DNA of 28,852 bases from Bigelowiella natans CCMP2755 (taxonomy: Eukaryota; Cercozoa; Chlorarachniophyceae), in contig ADNK01003030.1 of assembly GCA_000320545.1 (NCBI GenBank), forward strand, positions 1 through 28,852. Reading direction: 5' to 3'. The notes beneath the pieces are model-generated. The model searched no databases, was not told where the DNA came from, and saw nothing but the letters and a program-made list of their open reading frames with translations. Each line of letters opens with the position of its first letter. Position 1 is the first letter of the stretch. Made by a program: the position numbers and the translations under genes. Below are positions 10,326 through 21,729 of this stretch, one piece after another.

Positions 10326-11863
10326 ATGGGATGCGGGTCGTCACGCGACACTGCAGCTGCAAACAAGCCGCAAGCAAAAACAGTGATGGAGAACACCAAA
10401 GCGCTCAAAGCCCATCTTCCGGAAATGAAGGGTGGGGAGTCGAGACAGGCCCCACCCGCAACCACAACAACTTCCACAAATAAACCGGACAAATTAGAGA
10501 TTGAATCGAAAGCGACCAACGCAATAAGTAGCAGCAGTACCGCTAGCAAGATCAAAACACCCGAGATCAGTGAGGACCAACAGGTATTGTTTTCATTAAC
10601 TGAGTGCATTACTTCTTCTTGCCGCTCCGACCTCACGCCCACGAAGCTTACACTGGTGCATTAGTACATCGTAAAGCGACCGCATTTCTCATACACGCCG
10701 CTCAATCTTTCTCTTTCTCTTCTATCCCACAGGTCCCAGAACTAGAGCCATACAAAGGGGGTAGCGATGACGCCAAGGAATTTGTCATCCTGCACTTCAA
10801 CGACGTGTACAACATTCAGCCTGTCAATGAGAAAAGCGGCGGGGGCGCCTCTCGATTCTATACGATGGTGGAGAAGTATCGGTCAATGAGACCCTTGATC
10901 CTGTTCAGCGGTGACTGCTTCGCCCCCTCCGTGATGTCGACCATTACCCATGGGAAGCACATGCCGCCTGTCCTCAACAAGATCGGCATTCACGTCTCGA
11001 TGTAAGAATCAAGGATGGTAGAGAGGGAGGGGGGAGGAGGGGCAGGGGGGGACGATGTCACTGAGAGACTTTTCAAATTCTTTTGTTCTTTTTACGCCGC
11101 ACTGCAATTTTTCTTTCCACGTCGCACATGACTTGCTGCTTGGCCACCGTTTCCTCCTCCCCCCCCCCCCTCCTCCTCCTCCTCCTCCTCCTCCTCTTAC
11201 TGCGTCCTCTCAATCTCCATTTCGCGCGCGGACGGACGGACGGACGACAGGTATGGAAATCACGACTTCGACTTTGGGGAGGAGAAAGGGATGGAGCTGA
11301 CGAAGAGCACGAAGTTCCCATGGCTGCTGTCAAACATATTTCGCTTGGCGACGGGTGAGCGCCTTGGAGACGCTCTGGACATGGTATGACAAACATTTGC
11401 ACTCTCTTCACATCGCATCCATCTCCCCCCCCCATCCCCCGGTCGTCCTTCCGTCCACCTATAGTAACACGCGCTACCTCTACAGGTTATGGTGAAACAC
11501 TGCGGAATGAAGGTGGGTATCTTCGGAGTCGCGGAGGACTGGACAAATACGCTGCCAACTCTCCCGGAGGGCGGCGTGCGGTACGTGGACTTCGTCCAGC
11601 ATAGCCGCAAGATGGTGGCCAAGTGCAAGAGCCTGGGTGCTGATTTAGTCATCGCGCTGACGCATAGTCGCATCCAAAACGACGAGCTGCTGGCCAAGAA
11701 AGTCCAGGGCATCGACCTCATCCTCGGGGGGCACGACCACCTGTGCGTAGTTGCTGCATAACAAGCGCATGCATACATACATACATACATGCACGCATGC
11801 ATACGTCGTAACAGGGGATGGATGGATGGGATTTCCTCCAAACGCATAAAAATAGATTATATT

Positions 11864-11902
<39 letters not shown>

Positions 11903-13917
11903 GTGCGTGTGTGTGCGTTTGCACGTGCGCAAATGGCCAACCATCCTCAGGTACGCTGTGGAGCAAATAGAGCCTTACAGGCAGGTGGTGGTGAAGTCGG
12001 GATCCGACTTCCACGACATGACCATCATAAGGGTCAAAACAGACTCTGACCGCCTAGACACAAAGGACGGGCTTCATGGAGCGCGGGCGACATTCGTAAC
12101 AGAGAGAATTATCATCGGGCCTGAGGTACAGACAGTAGTAGCAGTAGCTTTGCAGTCGTTGTAGTAGCTGTTGTAGCATTCTCAGGGGCGTCGTTGCGGG
12201 AGGAGATGGGGGTGGGGATCAATTCCGCACGCCTTCGTCTTCTTCTTCTTCTTCTTCTTCTTCTTCCAGTTATTAACCCTCTCTCCCCCCCCCTCCTTCC
12301 TCACATCGCCATGATGACTGACCAGCTCTCCCCCCCCCCCCCCTTCCTCACATCGGCATGATGACGGGCCAGGTCCCCAAGCACCCCGAGATGGGAGAGC
12401 GTCGTGAAGGAGCTCTCCGCGGAAACGGACAAGAAGTTCAACGCCGGGATGGGGGCGCATCGAGTGCGACTTGAACTGCTCGTTCCAGGTCATTCAAGAA
12501 GGAGGAGTGCGCCGTTGGAAATTTCCTTGCGGACTTAATCCCACAAGCGTAATGATGATGATGATGATGATGAGAAGGGTGATGATACTGAGAAAGAAGA
12601 AGAAAAAGAAGATTCCCGGGAATATGACCACAGGGGTCAACAGATTGTTTTTGTTGGGGGGGGTCCTCCTTATTTCGGTTTTTAATCCCCCCCCCCCTTT
12701 TTCCACCCGTTTTTTTGCTGCAGATAGGGATGTGACATGGGGTACATGGTAGGGGGGGGAATCCGCAGCAATCAGGTTTTCCCGAAAGGCCCCTTCCCAT
12801 TCAAAGACATCATGTGGGTGCTGCCGTTCCAAGACCCGTGGGGAGGGGTTAGAATCACGGGAGTTCAGCTGGTCAAGTCCTTCGAACATGGTAAATCAGG
12901 CGGGGGGAGGGGGGGGGGGGGGTGAAATGCGTGAGTAGCAGCGAGAGGAAGTAGAAGGCCGTGAAAGCGAAAGACCACTACTAGGACGTCAATAGGAGCT
13001 TTTTACGTCGTACTGCTCCCCCCCCCTCCCCCTCGAAAATGGACGTTCACCTCATCCGATAAGTTTGGCTATTATACAGGGCTTCGCAGCTACCCAAAAC
13101 TCGATGGGCGCTTCCCGCATGTTTCCGGCATTCGGTTCGTGCACGATCCGTCCAAGCCTGCTGGCTCGCGCGTCGTCAAGGTGTGACGGTGCTAATGGTG
13201 ATGGTGGTGATGATGATGATGATGATGGGATGATTTAGGAATCATTCCGCCGTTGTCTCTCTGTTCATTGTTGAATCTATTCGTTTTCCCTTCGTGAATG
13301 CGCAGGTCGTTGTCGTAAGAGCGGACGGGTCAGAAAGAGCTTTAGATATGAAGGAGAAGTAAGTTCCTCGTAGGAATAAGGAATAGCAGTAGCAGTAACA
13401 GATGCAGCGGCAGCAAGTAGTAGAAGCTGGTCGTTGTTGGAGGTGGCGAGGAGGAAACAAGAGACCCGCATTAACGATTGGGAACAGCCAAATATTCGGC
13501 ATATTCTCCTCTTCTTATTAACTTTTCCTATCTCTCCCTCTCCCTCTCCCTCTCCCTCTCCCTCTCCTCCCCCTCCTCCCCCCCCCCCCCCTCCCTCTTC
13601 TTTCTCCTCACTCACTCACTCACTTTGGCGCTCGCTCCCTCTCCAGATACAAAGTCGCTACGCGAGGGTACCTCGTACAGGGGGGCGATGGCTACCAAAG
13701 CTTCTCGGAGGGTGAAGTCCTCGTTGGCGATGAGCAGGGTCACTCGCTGTCCTTTCTCCTCAGGAACTTCTTCTTGAAGATAGACGCAATCAACAGCAGC
13801 CGCCTCAGGAGGACGGTATGGCAGCTGCTGCTCACGATAACGTTTCTGACGGAAGAAAAAACAACTGAGAAAGCAACTTGTGTAGTGTGAGCGAGATCGA
13901 GCGGTTCTTAGCACATG

Positions 13918-13964
<47 letters not shown>

Positions 13965-14308
13965 CTGGAAATATTTGCTCCGCTCTTTCTCTGCTCACTA
14001 TATACCGTGACAATCAATCTCCCACCAATACTCAACTACCCAATCGCCCCCACCAGGCCCACGCCTCCATCAAGCAGAGCGCGGAGGAGGCCAAGAAGAG
14101 CTTCGATTCAGAGAATAACAATGCCAAGAAGGTTGCAACCCCGGAGAAGCTGCTAGTTGTCCATCCCAAGGCGGAGGGGCGCTGCCTCACCCTGGAAGGG
14201 GCGGGCGAGGGGAGGGCGAAGTCCCACCATGACGCGCTCTCCCGTACCATGATCGAGGTGGGTGACTTCATCAATGTCTCCGAGGGGAATAATGCACGGA
14301 AGGTTTAA
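10326..14308 (+). CDS. 5'-nucleotidase family phosphohydrolase, N-myristoylated, frameshifted
   Basis: Bimetal phosphohydrolase of the UshA/CD73 family, about 668 residues. Exons: 10326-10583, 10733-11001, 11251-11383, 11486-11742, 11951-12125, 12373-12548, 12728-12890, 13080-13180, 13306-13358, 13647-13815, 14057-14308. Motifs: FVILHFNDVYNIQP (first metal motif, with Tyr where UshA has His, as in a protist/fungal subgroup), FSGDCFAPS, YGNHDFDFGEE, GGHDHLYAVE, then the C-terminal nucleotide-binding domain with EECAVGNFLADL, GGGIRSNQVF, VSGIRF and YLVQGGDGYQSF. The start MGCGSS is a textbook N-myristoylation plus palmitoylation signal, so the enzyme probably anchors to a membrane from the cytosolic side rather than being secreted; no signal peptide is seen. 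Exon 6 changes frame three times, by single bases, and its join to exon 7 is also out of phase by one. The gene is therefore either decaying or locally misassembled. Confidence 0.88.
12373..12760 (+). pseudogene. frameshift cluster in 5'-nucleotidase exons 6-7
   Basis: Exon 6 starts in frame as VPKHPEM, then the family-like pattern moves to the +1 frame (SVVKELSAETDKKFNAGMG, from about 12395), to the next frame (RIECDL, from 12456), and to the third (RSRSFKKEECAVGNFLADL, from about 12475), which is again the starting frame. In the starting frame a TGA occurs at 12472-12474. The first two shifts lie in G runs (GGG at 12393, GGGGG at 12451). Exon 7 reads correctly only from GGA at 12728, which does not match the phase left by the CAAGC|GTAATG donor. 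The rest of the gene is intact. Confidence 0.65.
13527..13592. repeat. (CTCCCT)n hexanucleotide and poly-C tract
   Basis: Pyrimidine-only tract in a 5'-nucleotidase intron, just upstream of the acceptor at 13646. Confidence 0.9.
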
Positions 14309-14822
14309 GGCAAGAATAGTCGCCGTAGTAGCAGCAGCAGTAAGATCCGTTGTCCAGTGAGGAGGAGGAGGAGGAGGGGTTTTTTCACCATTTTTTATCA
14401 TTATTGTATTTGTTGTACTGAGGAGCAGCGCGCGCACCAGAATGTGCGGGAGGCATCATCTGAGAAAGTTGTCGGGAAACGGGGGGGGGGGGGGTTGGGG
14501 GCTGACCGACAACTTTCCTCATGCATTTGAGTATTGAAGAATTGAATTTGCTTAGCATTGTTCGCGTATGATTATCGTAATAAATTAATTTGTTATAGTA
14601 AAATTAAAAAGCTTAACAACACTACCAATGATACCCACTCTAGTACCGTGATCGAGCGGGATAATGGGGTTGAATTTAATTGAACGTGTCATCTCTCAAT
14701 TTAAATCAACACGTCAACACGTAGCCTATGTGTGCGCTGAGGATCGGATAACTACATATTGATGCGTTGCTGGTCGGCATGCTAGCATGCACACGAATGA
14801 TAGGCCTCTATTATGGCCAGCA

Positions 14823-14862
<40 letters not shown>

Positions 14863-15311
14863 GAACGTGTGTGCTTTCGCAGCTAGTCTTGTCTAGCTAG
14901 CTAGTAGTGCCGCTATTGTGTGCGCGTGTAACACATGCTCCATAGCAGTCTCAACTTCATCAATGCGTGGGTCTAGGGCATGGGCTTATTTATGTGTCGT
15001 TGTGTTTGTGCAGCAAATCATCACTTGTTATAGCAGCTAGTAACACAATTCTATACACAAACGGAAGACGGACTATGACGCCGTCGAACTATAAATGCAA
15101 ATTTCTGCCCACGAACGCGCGTGACGAATGCACGCAGCATGGATGTGCATGGTGCTAGCTAGCTAGATGGCCGCCCAGATGCATAAATAGCTAATATACA
15201 CAGTGTTATTACACAGGCAAATCTTGACACCAAACACTTGCATGTCGAAATAGAGACTCAGCTAGCTCAGACTAACCATGATATCATCTTACAGAAGCAA
15301 TCTTCAATGTG
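14309..15311. other. intergenic region between convergent genes
   Basis: Lies between the 3' ends of the 5'-nucleotidase (plus) and polymerase eta (minus). It contains a poly-G run near 14480, a GT microsatellite at about 14824-14858 and CTAGCTAG-type repeats. No coding exon or RNA gene was recognised. Confidence 0.6.
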
Positions 15312-17259
15312 TCATGTTGCTTCGCCGCTCGCCTGCTCCCCCTCCCGCTCCGCCAGCTGCTGCCGCCGCTTGATCTCTTCTTCACTCCTCACAAGAGACA
15401 GGAACTTCAGAGCTGCTAAACCCGACGTGCCCGAAATCATGGCCGGGTTCTCACCGGAAGAGCTCATCATCGCCTCGGCGCTGCTACGCCAGGCATCGTC
15501 AGTCACGGTAGTGTTGTCGTCCTGATGGGAAGGAGGAGAACGATGATGTCCACGACCATCGTCACCATGATGATGGCCGAGTTGAGGGTGAGATGACTCA
15601 GGCTCCGTCTTTGCCCTCCCGCCATCGACTCCTCCTCCGCAATGCCGCTGCTGCGGGATGATAGGGGGGGGGAGCGGAGGCGACGGTGATGACGCGCTGA
15701 ATGCAACCCCCCTCCCATTGAGAATCTGATCAAAAAATTCCTGCCATTTCCCAGATTGCTGGAAGGATTCTTGCTGCCCGACCAGCGTGTCGCCGCCGTG
15801 ATACCAAGTCGCCTCTGCTGCCTCCTCCTCCCCTTCCTCCTCTTCTCTGCTGCCGTCTACATTTGTGGTGTTGAAGTACGACAATATGGACTTGTAGTAG
15901 AAAACCTCGCCGCTCCGCTTCCCCCGGAGAGACCGTATTTTGGCCCTTGATTTGCGGTGGCGAGTGCCTCTCATTCTTCGTCGGTCCTCGTCAATTGCCC
16001 TCGCGCCCTGTGATAGCGTTCTCCTGTTCGTCGTCGTGGTCATGAGCGTCCGCCTCCTCCTCGTGACCGTGGAGGGTGGTGCCGCTGCGGAAGCAGCGTA
16101 ATCCGAGCTATAATGATGGTGATGATGGTGGTGGTGGTGGTGGTGATGGTGATGATGATGCTGGAGATAATGATTGTGAGGAGGACGCTCATTGTAGTCA
16201 CCATCCTCATCCCCACCGCTGACCGCCTCCGTCTCCCTCTCTAGAGACCCAATGCCCTGGCAGCGGGTCGAGGGGTCAAAGACTCTTCGTCGTATCCTTT
16301 CCAGCGGCGCAGTAGCAGCAGCAGCAGCAGCACTTGTTGTGCGCTGTGACTGCCTACCCCGTCGCGGCCGGTCTTCAATCCAGCTCTCTCGATGTTCCCT
16401 TCTCTGGTAAGGAGCGTCAATGTTTGAATACTCTCTCTCGTCGTTGACGACGTCATCTAAATGTCCGTTGTCGGTTATGCCAACGTCTGGCTGATGCATC
16501 GCAGCTTTGCCGCCATTCCCTGCAGGAGTCAATTCTTGCCCTAAGGACGATGCTGGGGAGTGGGGCCATGATGAAAACGACGACGACGACGCAGCGGCCA
16601 TTCGTTGCGATCTGCCAGCCGCACTCTCATTCTCATCTTGGCGGGGGAGATGGTGGTAGTGATGATGCCTCCGACTTTCACCGTGACTCTCGCTGGCGCG
16701 GCTGCTAGGATTGTGGCCCTCTTCCGCATTATTATTACTAGTAGTATGGCTCTTGTTGCGTTTTTGGCCATCGTCGACGTCGTAGAACGGTACGCGTCGG
16801 AAGTAATCCGTTAGAGTCGTTTGGACGAAGTAGCCGCTCGGATCGTCGCAGCCGTTGTTTCCTTTGCGACGGCGCCGGCTCAAGGGGGGGTGTGTGGCCT
16901 CCACTGTTGTTGATCCTGCTGCTCCGGATGTTGTGTTTCTGCTGCTGCTCTCCTCGAAGTATTTTAGGTAGTGCTCGATAGGATGAGGAAGGCCACAGTT
17001 GTAGTCCTCCTCGCTATTTCTTTCCTCCTTGAACTCGCCGAAGACGTCATTAGCCCCTGTGCGCGAGGAAGGGAACCAAGCCGCCTTGCCCCCCTCCTCT
17101 GTATTCCCCGAAGTCCTGCCCGTTACGTTCTTACCTGCTCCCGCAATTCCTCCTTTGCTGTGCTTCGAATCCGCCGCTCCCCCGTGGGGGCAGTCGTGCT
17201 CTTGGCCGCCGTCCTTTTGCTGAGCATTACACATTTACAAATTGAGTCACAATACAATG

Positions 17260-17298
<39 letters not shown>

Positions 17299-17696
17299 TG
17301 TGTATATTTATAAGTTGTTGCTTTATGCAAGCATCATCATCATCGTCGTCATTATCATCATCGCTTATGCAATCCACAGCAACGTGGGAGACGAGTGGCA
17401 CCACCAAGAACGCATCGAGGGTGCCGATTAGCCCGGACGACGACACGAAGTTCCCCACGGAAGCAAACAGGCCATAAATGCGCAGCTCCACTGAAGGCGA
17501 TGCTGATGGATATGTAGGTCATGTCTTCTGAAATTAACATGTGCGAGGCGCACGCCCTACGTTCGAGACGAGAACGAAACGGCGTGTGCAAAGAGTAGTG
17601 TGCATTTGCTCCCTCCTCTGCGTCTCCAACCCATCGTTACTATCACCACCATACGCTATAAAAATCGAAGTTATCATCATCGTCACCATTATCACC

Positions 17697-17730
<34 letters not shown>

Positions 17731-17849
17731 TCATAATCTCAGTAGTCAACAACACGCGCTCGCGCGTAGGTGTTCGCAGCAGCAGCAGTTGCAGCAACAA
17801 CCCGCTGCTGTTGGGTCGTTCTGGACGCCGCTTCCGGCCGCCGACGCCT

Positions 17850-17886
<37 letters not shown>

Positions 17887-18622
17887 GGCTTGGGTCAAAT
17901 TCCAAGCATCTCCAGTGCGGCGCTTGAAGGTGGTGGGGCTCAGCGTCCTCGCCCACCTTGTGAAGAGAGATGTCGCATGCTCCGAGAGCAGGCCCCTGGT
18001 CATGTTGTAGACCAGAGGCAGCACGCATTGGCGGGTGACCGCTCCGCACGCATTCTGGGTGTTATCCTGACAATGTGTGCACGCCGATGTTATCGCTGTA
18101 GATACTAAAGGTGCATTTTTGTTTGCTCGTTCTGCTCCGCGTCACCATACATGGAGAAACGATTAGAGAGAGAGAGAGAGAGAGGGGGGGGGGGGGGGGG
18201 GGAGGCAGAGAGGTCATTATCACACAATTCAAGAGTCTCCCAGTGATTAACCCACTGACCGTGCAGATAGCAATGCTCAGCTTTGTAGGAACACGGGAAT
18301 ACCTATCAAATCCCAGCAACGGCAGAGTTAAAAGCCAACACACACACACACACACACACACAACACACACAACACACACAAAACACACACACACACACAA
18401 CACACACACGCACTGCTTAGGAGAAGAACGACAATTGCCTTTTCCTATCGATGCCGAGTCTCCAGTGCAGATCTGCACAGAGCTTCTCTATCCACCGCAC
18501 AGCCTCGCGCATCGATCTGATCTCATTGCCTCTACCGAACCCCTTGCCAGTCACAAGGGACTTGGCCAGCTGCCTCTCTTTCACGTTTTCCTTTGCAATA
18601 ATTGAGCGGCGTTTGAAGGACG

Positions 18623-18702
<80 letters not shown>

Positions 18703-19219
18703 CATCCTACGCATATCAGGAACAATCGCCAGCACTCATGGCCGCTTCCCACACTGCTTCCGAAATCGTCGATTCAGGCGGCAAACATGCGACATGCTCG
18801 AATCGGGTTCACAGGACGATTCAGAAGCTCAAAATCCTCTAGTATAGCACTATACGCCGCTCATCAGACATCTTGTCTCGGGGGTGCGACAGGAAGGTTG
18901 GAAAATGCGAAAACATACAATTTTTCAAACTCCCCGTCGTTGTCCCCCCCCCCCTCTTATCGGTGCCGAAGGAGGCTACTAACATATCACAAAGCCAACC
19001 TTTTCTATCCCTCGAGCAACCTGCCACATCCACAGAGCGATTCGGTCGCCGAAGAGCCGAATCAGAGGCGCCATTGGCACTTGGGAGAGCTCGCCTATCG
19101 TTGTCACGTTGAGGCTCTCTTCTAGTAGCTGGGAGGGAGGGAGGGAGGGAAGAAGAAAGGAAGGCACATAGGGGTTTAATGAACTCGTATTACATGAAAC
19201 GAACAACACCCACACATAC

Positions 19220-19257
<38 letters not shown>

Positions 19258-19911
19258 GCGCGCGCGCACACACCAACTGAGCAGCACTGCTGCCACTTCT
19301 TCCTAGAATACAGCGGCGAAGCGACAAAACAACCTTGCCCATCTTCCCTCCCAGGCCCCTGATCCTGGCCACGGGCAACGGATCTAGCAGCTCCCTCACG
19401 TTGTTGTCCGGCACCAGCGTCTGGCTGTTCGGCTTGTGCATCGCGCTCGCGAGCTTCGCGAGCATCTTGTTCCGCCCGACGCCCGCGCTGCAGGTGAAGT
19501 TACAATGCACTCTCACCGTGTCTCGCAGTCTTTGAACGATCGCCGCGCCGGCAACGAGCATTCGGTCTGAATACGACCAGCAGTCGCGCGGTCTTTGCCA
19601 CCATGACTCTGAAGCCGAGCTCAGGGCCGTCTCGGTTACCACCCCGCGGCTGATCTGCTTCTTCGAGAACCTGTGGGGGCCGGGGGGAGAAGTAGACGCG
19701 TGGCAGTATTAGTATGCGCCCCTCGGTAATGGCGAGGCTTGTGTGGGAGATAAGGTGAGAGAAGGAAGGGGGGAAAGAGGAACGAGCATGTTTGGCATGA
19801 TGGGCTTTTGAGAGGGCTGCAGAGGGGCGGGGGGGGCAAATCGCCACCCCTTTTTACGGCCCCACGGCAAGAAGAACATATCTACAACACAAAGAAAGGA
19901 AAAACACTTTT

Positions 19912-19943
<32 letters not shown>

Positions 19944-21308
19944 TGCCACACGTCCTCGTACGTACTTGTGCGTCGATTCGTCCCTGAGCCCAGCAATGTG
20001 GGTCGTCCCGCGCGCCTGACAAATCAATGCAAGGAAACCTTCATCTCCCTTCCTCCACCCCGCTGCCGCAGCGAACCGACTTGCGTTCCGCGGTAAGGAG
20101 GAGTCGTAGCTTTGACGGCCGCCTTTGCTCGCATTAGCGCTGATTACACGAGGATCACTCGGCAGTATCAATGGGGGGCTATTCGCATCGAGGCGTTGAG
20201 TCCAGCTGTGAGAGCCCGCGCCAGCATCTTCCAAAGCTTTCCTGGCCTTCGAGGTAACATCCACGTACACCTCGTCAACAGAAGATCGCTCGAGGGGGCC
20301 GCCCGCCCTTAGCGCTCTCGCAACCTCCTCCCCAGCATCGCGGTAGATTTGAAGATCCGCTTTGCCGAACGGCGACGTAGGCACCTGCACCGTCAACAGC
20401 TCTGGGCACAGCTGCCTTCTAGCCTGCTCGCCTCTCATCCCACGCTTCACGCCGAACGCGCGCGCCTCGTAGGATACCGCTATGAGGGACCCGTTGGTCC
20501 GTCTCAAACGGTTTTTCTCGGAAGAAATCCTCGAGACTCCTCCCCGCTCGAAAGGGTTGTACTGCATCACCGCGACGGGCCGGCCGCGAAGGGACGCATT
20601 GAGCCTCATCTCCACTTGAACGTAGAAGCAGTCGCAGTCAACGTGCGCTACGACCTCCCCCATGCTCTCAGCTAGGGATGGTGCAGGCGGTCCCGGTAGC
20701 GGTGGTTGCGGTGACAACGAAGCAGCAGCGTGCACGCCATCGCAGCTAGATGATGCCGTCTCCATGTTGGTGGCGCTGGTGTTCTTATTATTCATGCTCT
20801 GGGACGGGGATTTTCGCCAGATGCCAGTGATTTCATTAGTATCATTTCTGTCGCTTGCCTGAGTAGTAGCCACCTCCCCCCGTGCTGTGCTATTGCTCCG
20901 TATCGTAGAATCTGCAGATATTCCTCCTCGAACGCGGAAAACAGCCTCTCTTCTGACGCTAGCCTGTCTAGAGGTTGACAATGACAATGAAGACAATAGC
21001 GAAGGTGAATACGATAGTGAAGGCGGAGAAGAAGAAGAGAGAGGTGACAATCTCTGTCGCCTGGGTCGTTGCCGCCGACGACTCAAGCGCCATTGCAACA
21101 ATCTTGGCTTTGGATGACTGAGGAATTGCCTCGGGCGATTCTCGTTCATGCAGATAAATTGGAGCGAAGCGAATTCGTAGCCGTAGTTGCAGAGGTTGTG
21201 CTCCTTACGAGAACAGGAGAAGGCGCTGCTAAAGCCAGCAGCAGCAATGACTGTCGTCGTCATTATCAACAACCTTGCATTCAGATAGCCTGCAACTGCC
21301 ATCGTCAC
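15312..21308 (-). CDS. POLH: DNA polymerase eta with plastid presequence and long tail
   Basis: Y-family translesion polymerase, about 1,400 residues. Exons on the minus strand: 21308-19966, 19670-19334, 19128-19000, 18590 to about 18440, 18066-17802, 17490-17405, 17219-15312. The palm has VAHVDCDCFYVQVE (metal Asp about residue 224), AVSYEARAFGVKRGMRG and SSVDEVYVD (about 343-350), all eta-like; NFTCSAGVGRNKMLAKLASA and RIRGLGGKMGK follow in exon 2. The N-terminus is hydrophobic (LIMTTTVIAAAGFSSAF) with a likely cleavage before Phe30, the heterokont bipartite plastid signal. A 23-residue insert sits between VMQYNPF and the SYEAR motif. Exon 5 carries an (ACG)n run coding poly-Thr. The last exon encodes a 636-residue disordered tail with a poly-His run and PIP-like motifs; no ubiquitin-binding zinc finger is seen. 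The exon 4-5 join (about 18440 to 18066) is not in phase with any GT donor I can find. Confidence 0.88.
16112..16162 (-). repeat. coding trinucleotide repeat giving poly-His
   Basis: GTG/ATG units on the plus strand read CAC/CAT on the minus strand in the polymerase eta tail, giving an almost pure run of about 17 His. A (CGT)n run at 17848-17886 in exon 5 gives poly-Thr. Confidence 0.9.
16800..16823 (-). other. PIP-box motif in polymerase eta tail
   Basis: Encodes QTTLTDYF, an exact match to the PCNA-interacting consensus Q-x-x-hydrophobic-x-x-aromatic-aromatic. Weaker relatives in the same tail are YKSILSYF (15873-15896) and GKWQEFFDQ (near 15732-15753), which lack the Gln. In other organisms pol eta binds PCNA through C-terminal PIP boxes. 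Confidence 0.7.
18624..18700. repeat. compound (CA)n(GA)n microsatellite
   Basis: About 19 CA units followed directly by about 18 GA units, in the polymerase eta intron between exons 3 and 4. A second interrupted CA/CAACA tract lies at 18339-18410, and a CA-CG tract at 19203-19270. Confidence 0.95.
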
Positions 21309-21729
21309 GAATAGCGCCCTAGCCTTGCCGTTGCTGTTTCTGCTTGCTTCTCGGGCGACTGATGCACCGGGACGTCCGCACGCGGGCTCGGCCCGCGCCC
21401 GCAGGGCCCGCGATCGGACGACAGCATTCCGGAGGTTTCAGAGGAGCAGGACGCGGATCAGTGGCGTTTGGTCTCTGGTGGGCGAGGGAAGAAAAACCAT
21501 GATATTTCCCCATTGCGATAGCGACATTTATTTGTCGCAGAAGCCTTTTGTCGCAAATGTATGTCGGGTATGTTTGACTGCGACAACTCCAAATCGTTGT
21601 CGCACTATCCTTGCGGTCGCGCGCTGAGACAAAGCGAATAAACGGCGGTCTCCGTGCATGCTTCTTGCGGAAAGCGCTCGGCCCGGTTTGCCGTAGGTCA
21701 TCCGTCGGCCGCCTCCCAAGCTGAGCAAC
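21309..21729. promoter_or_regulatory. divergent intergenic region with TTGTCGCA cluster
   Basis: Separates the start of polymerase eta (minus) from the signal-peptide reading frame at 21730 (plus). The octamer TTGTCGCA occurs at 21532-21539, 21548-21555 and 21597-21604, and in reverse at 21579-21586: four exact copies within 73 bp. A related GCGATAGCGACA lies just upstream at 21515-21526. Such clustering suggests transcription-factor sites serving one or both genes. Which factor is unknown. Confidence 0.55.

Noticed and set aside
11055-11435. Open frames on both strands around 11.1-11.4 kb
   Set aside because: They are shadows of the 5'-nucleotidase intron and exon 3; the GNHDFDFG motif fixes the true frame.
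17541-18108. Plus-strand frames with poly-His, poly-Val or poly-Arg opposite polymerase eta
   Set aside because: Antisense readings of trinucleotide repeats over exon 5 and its intron.
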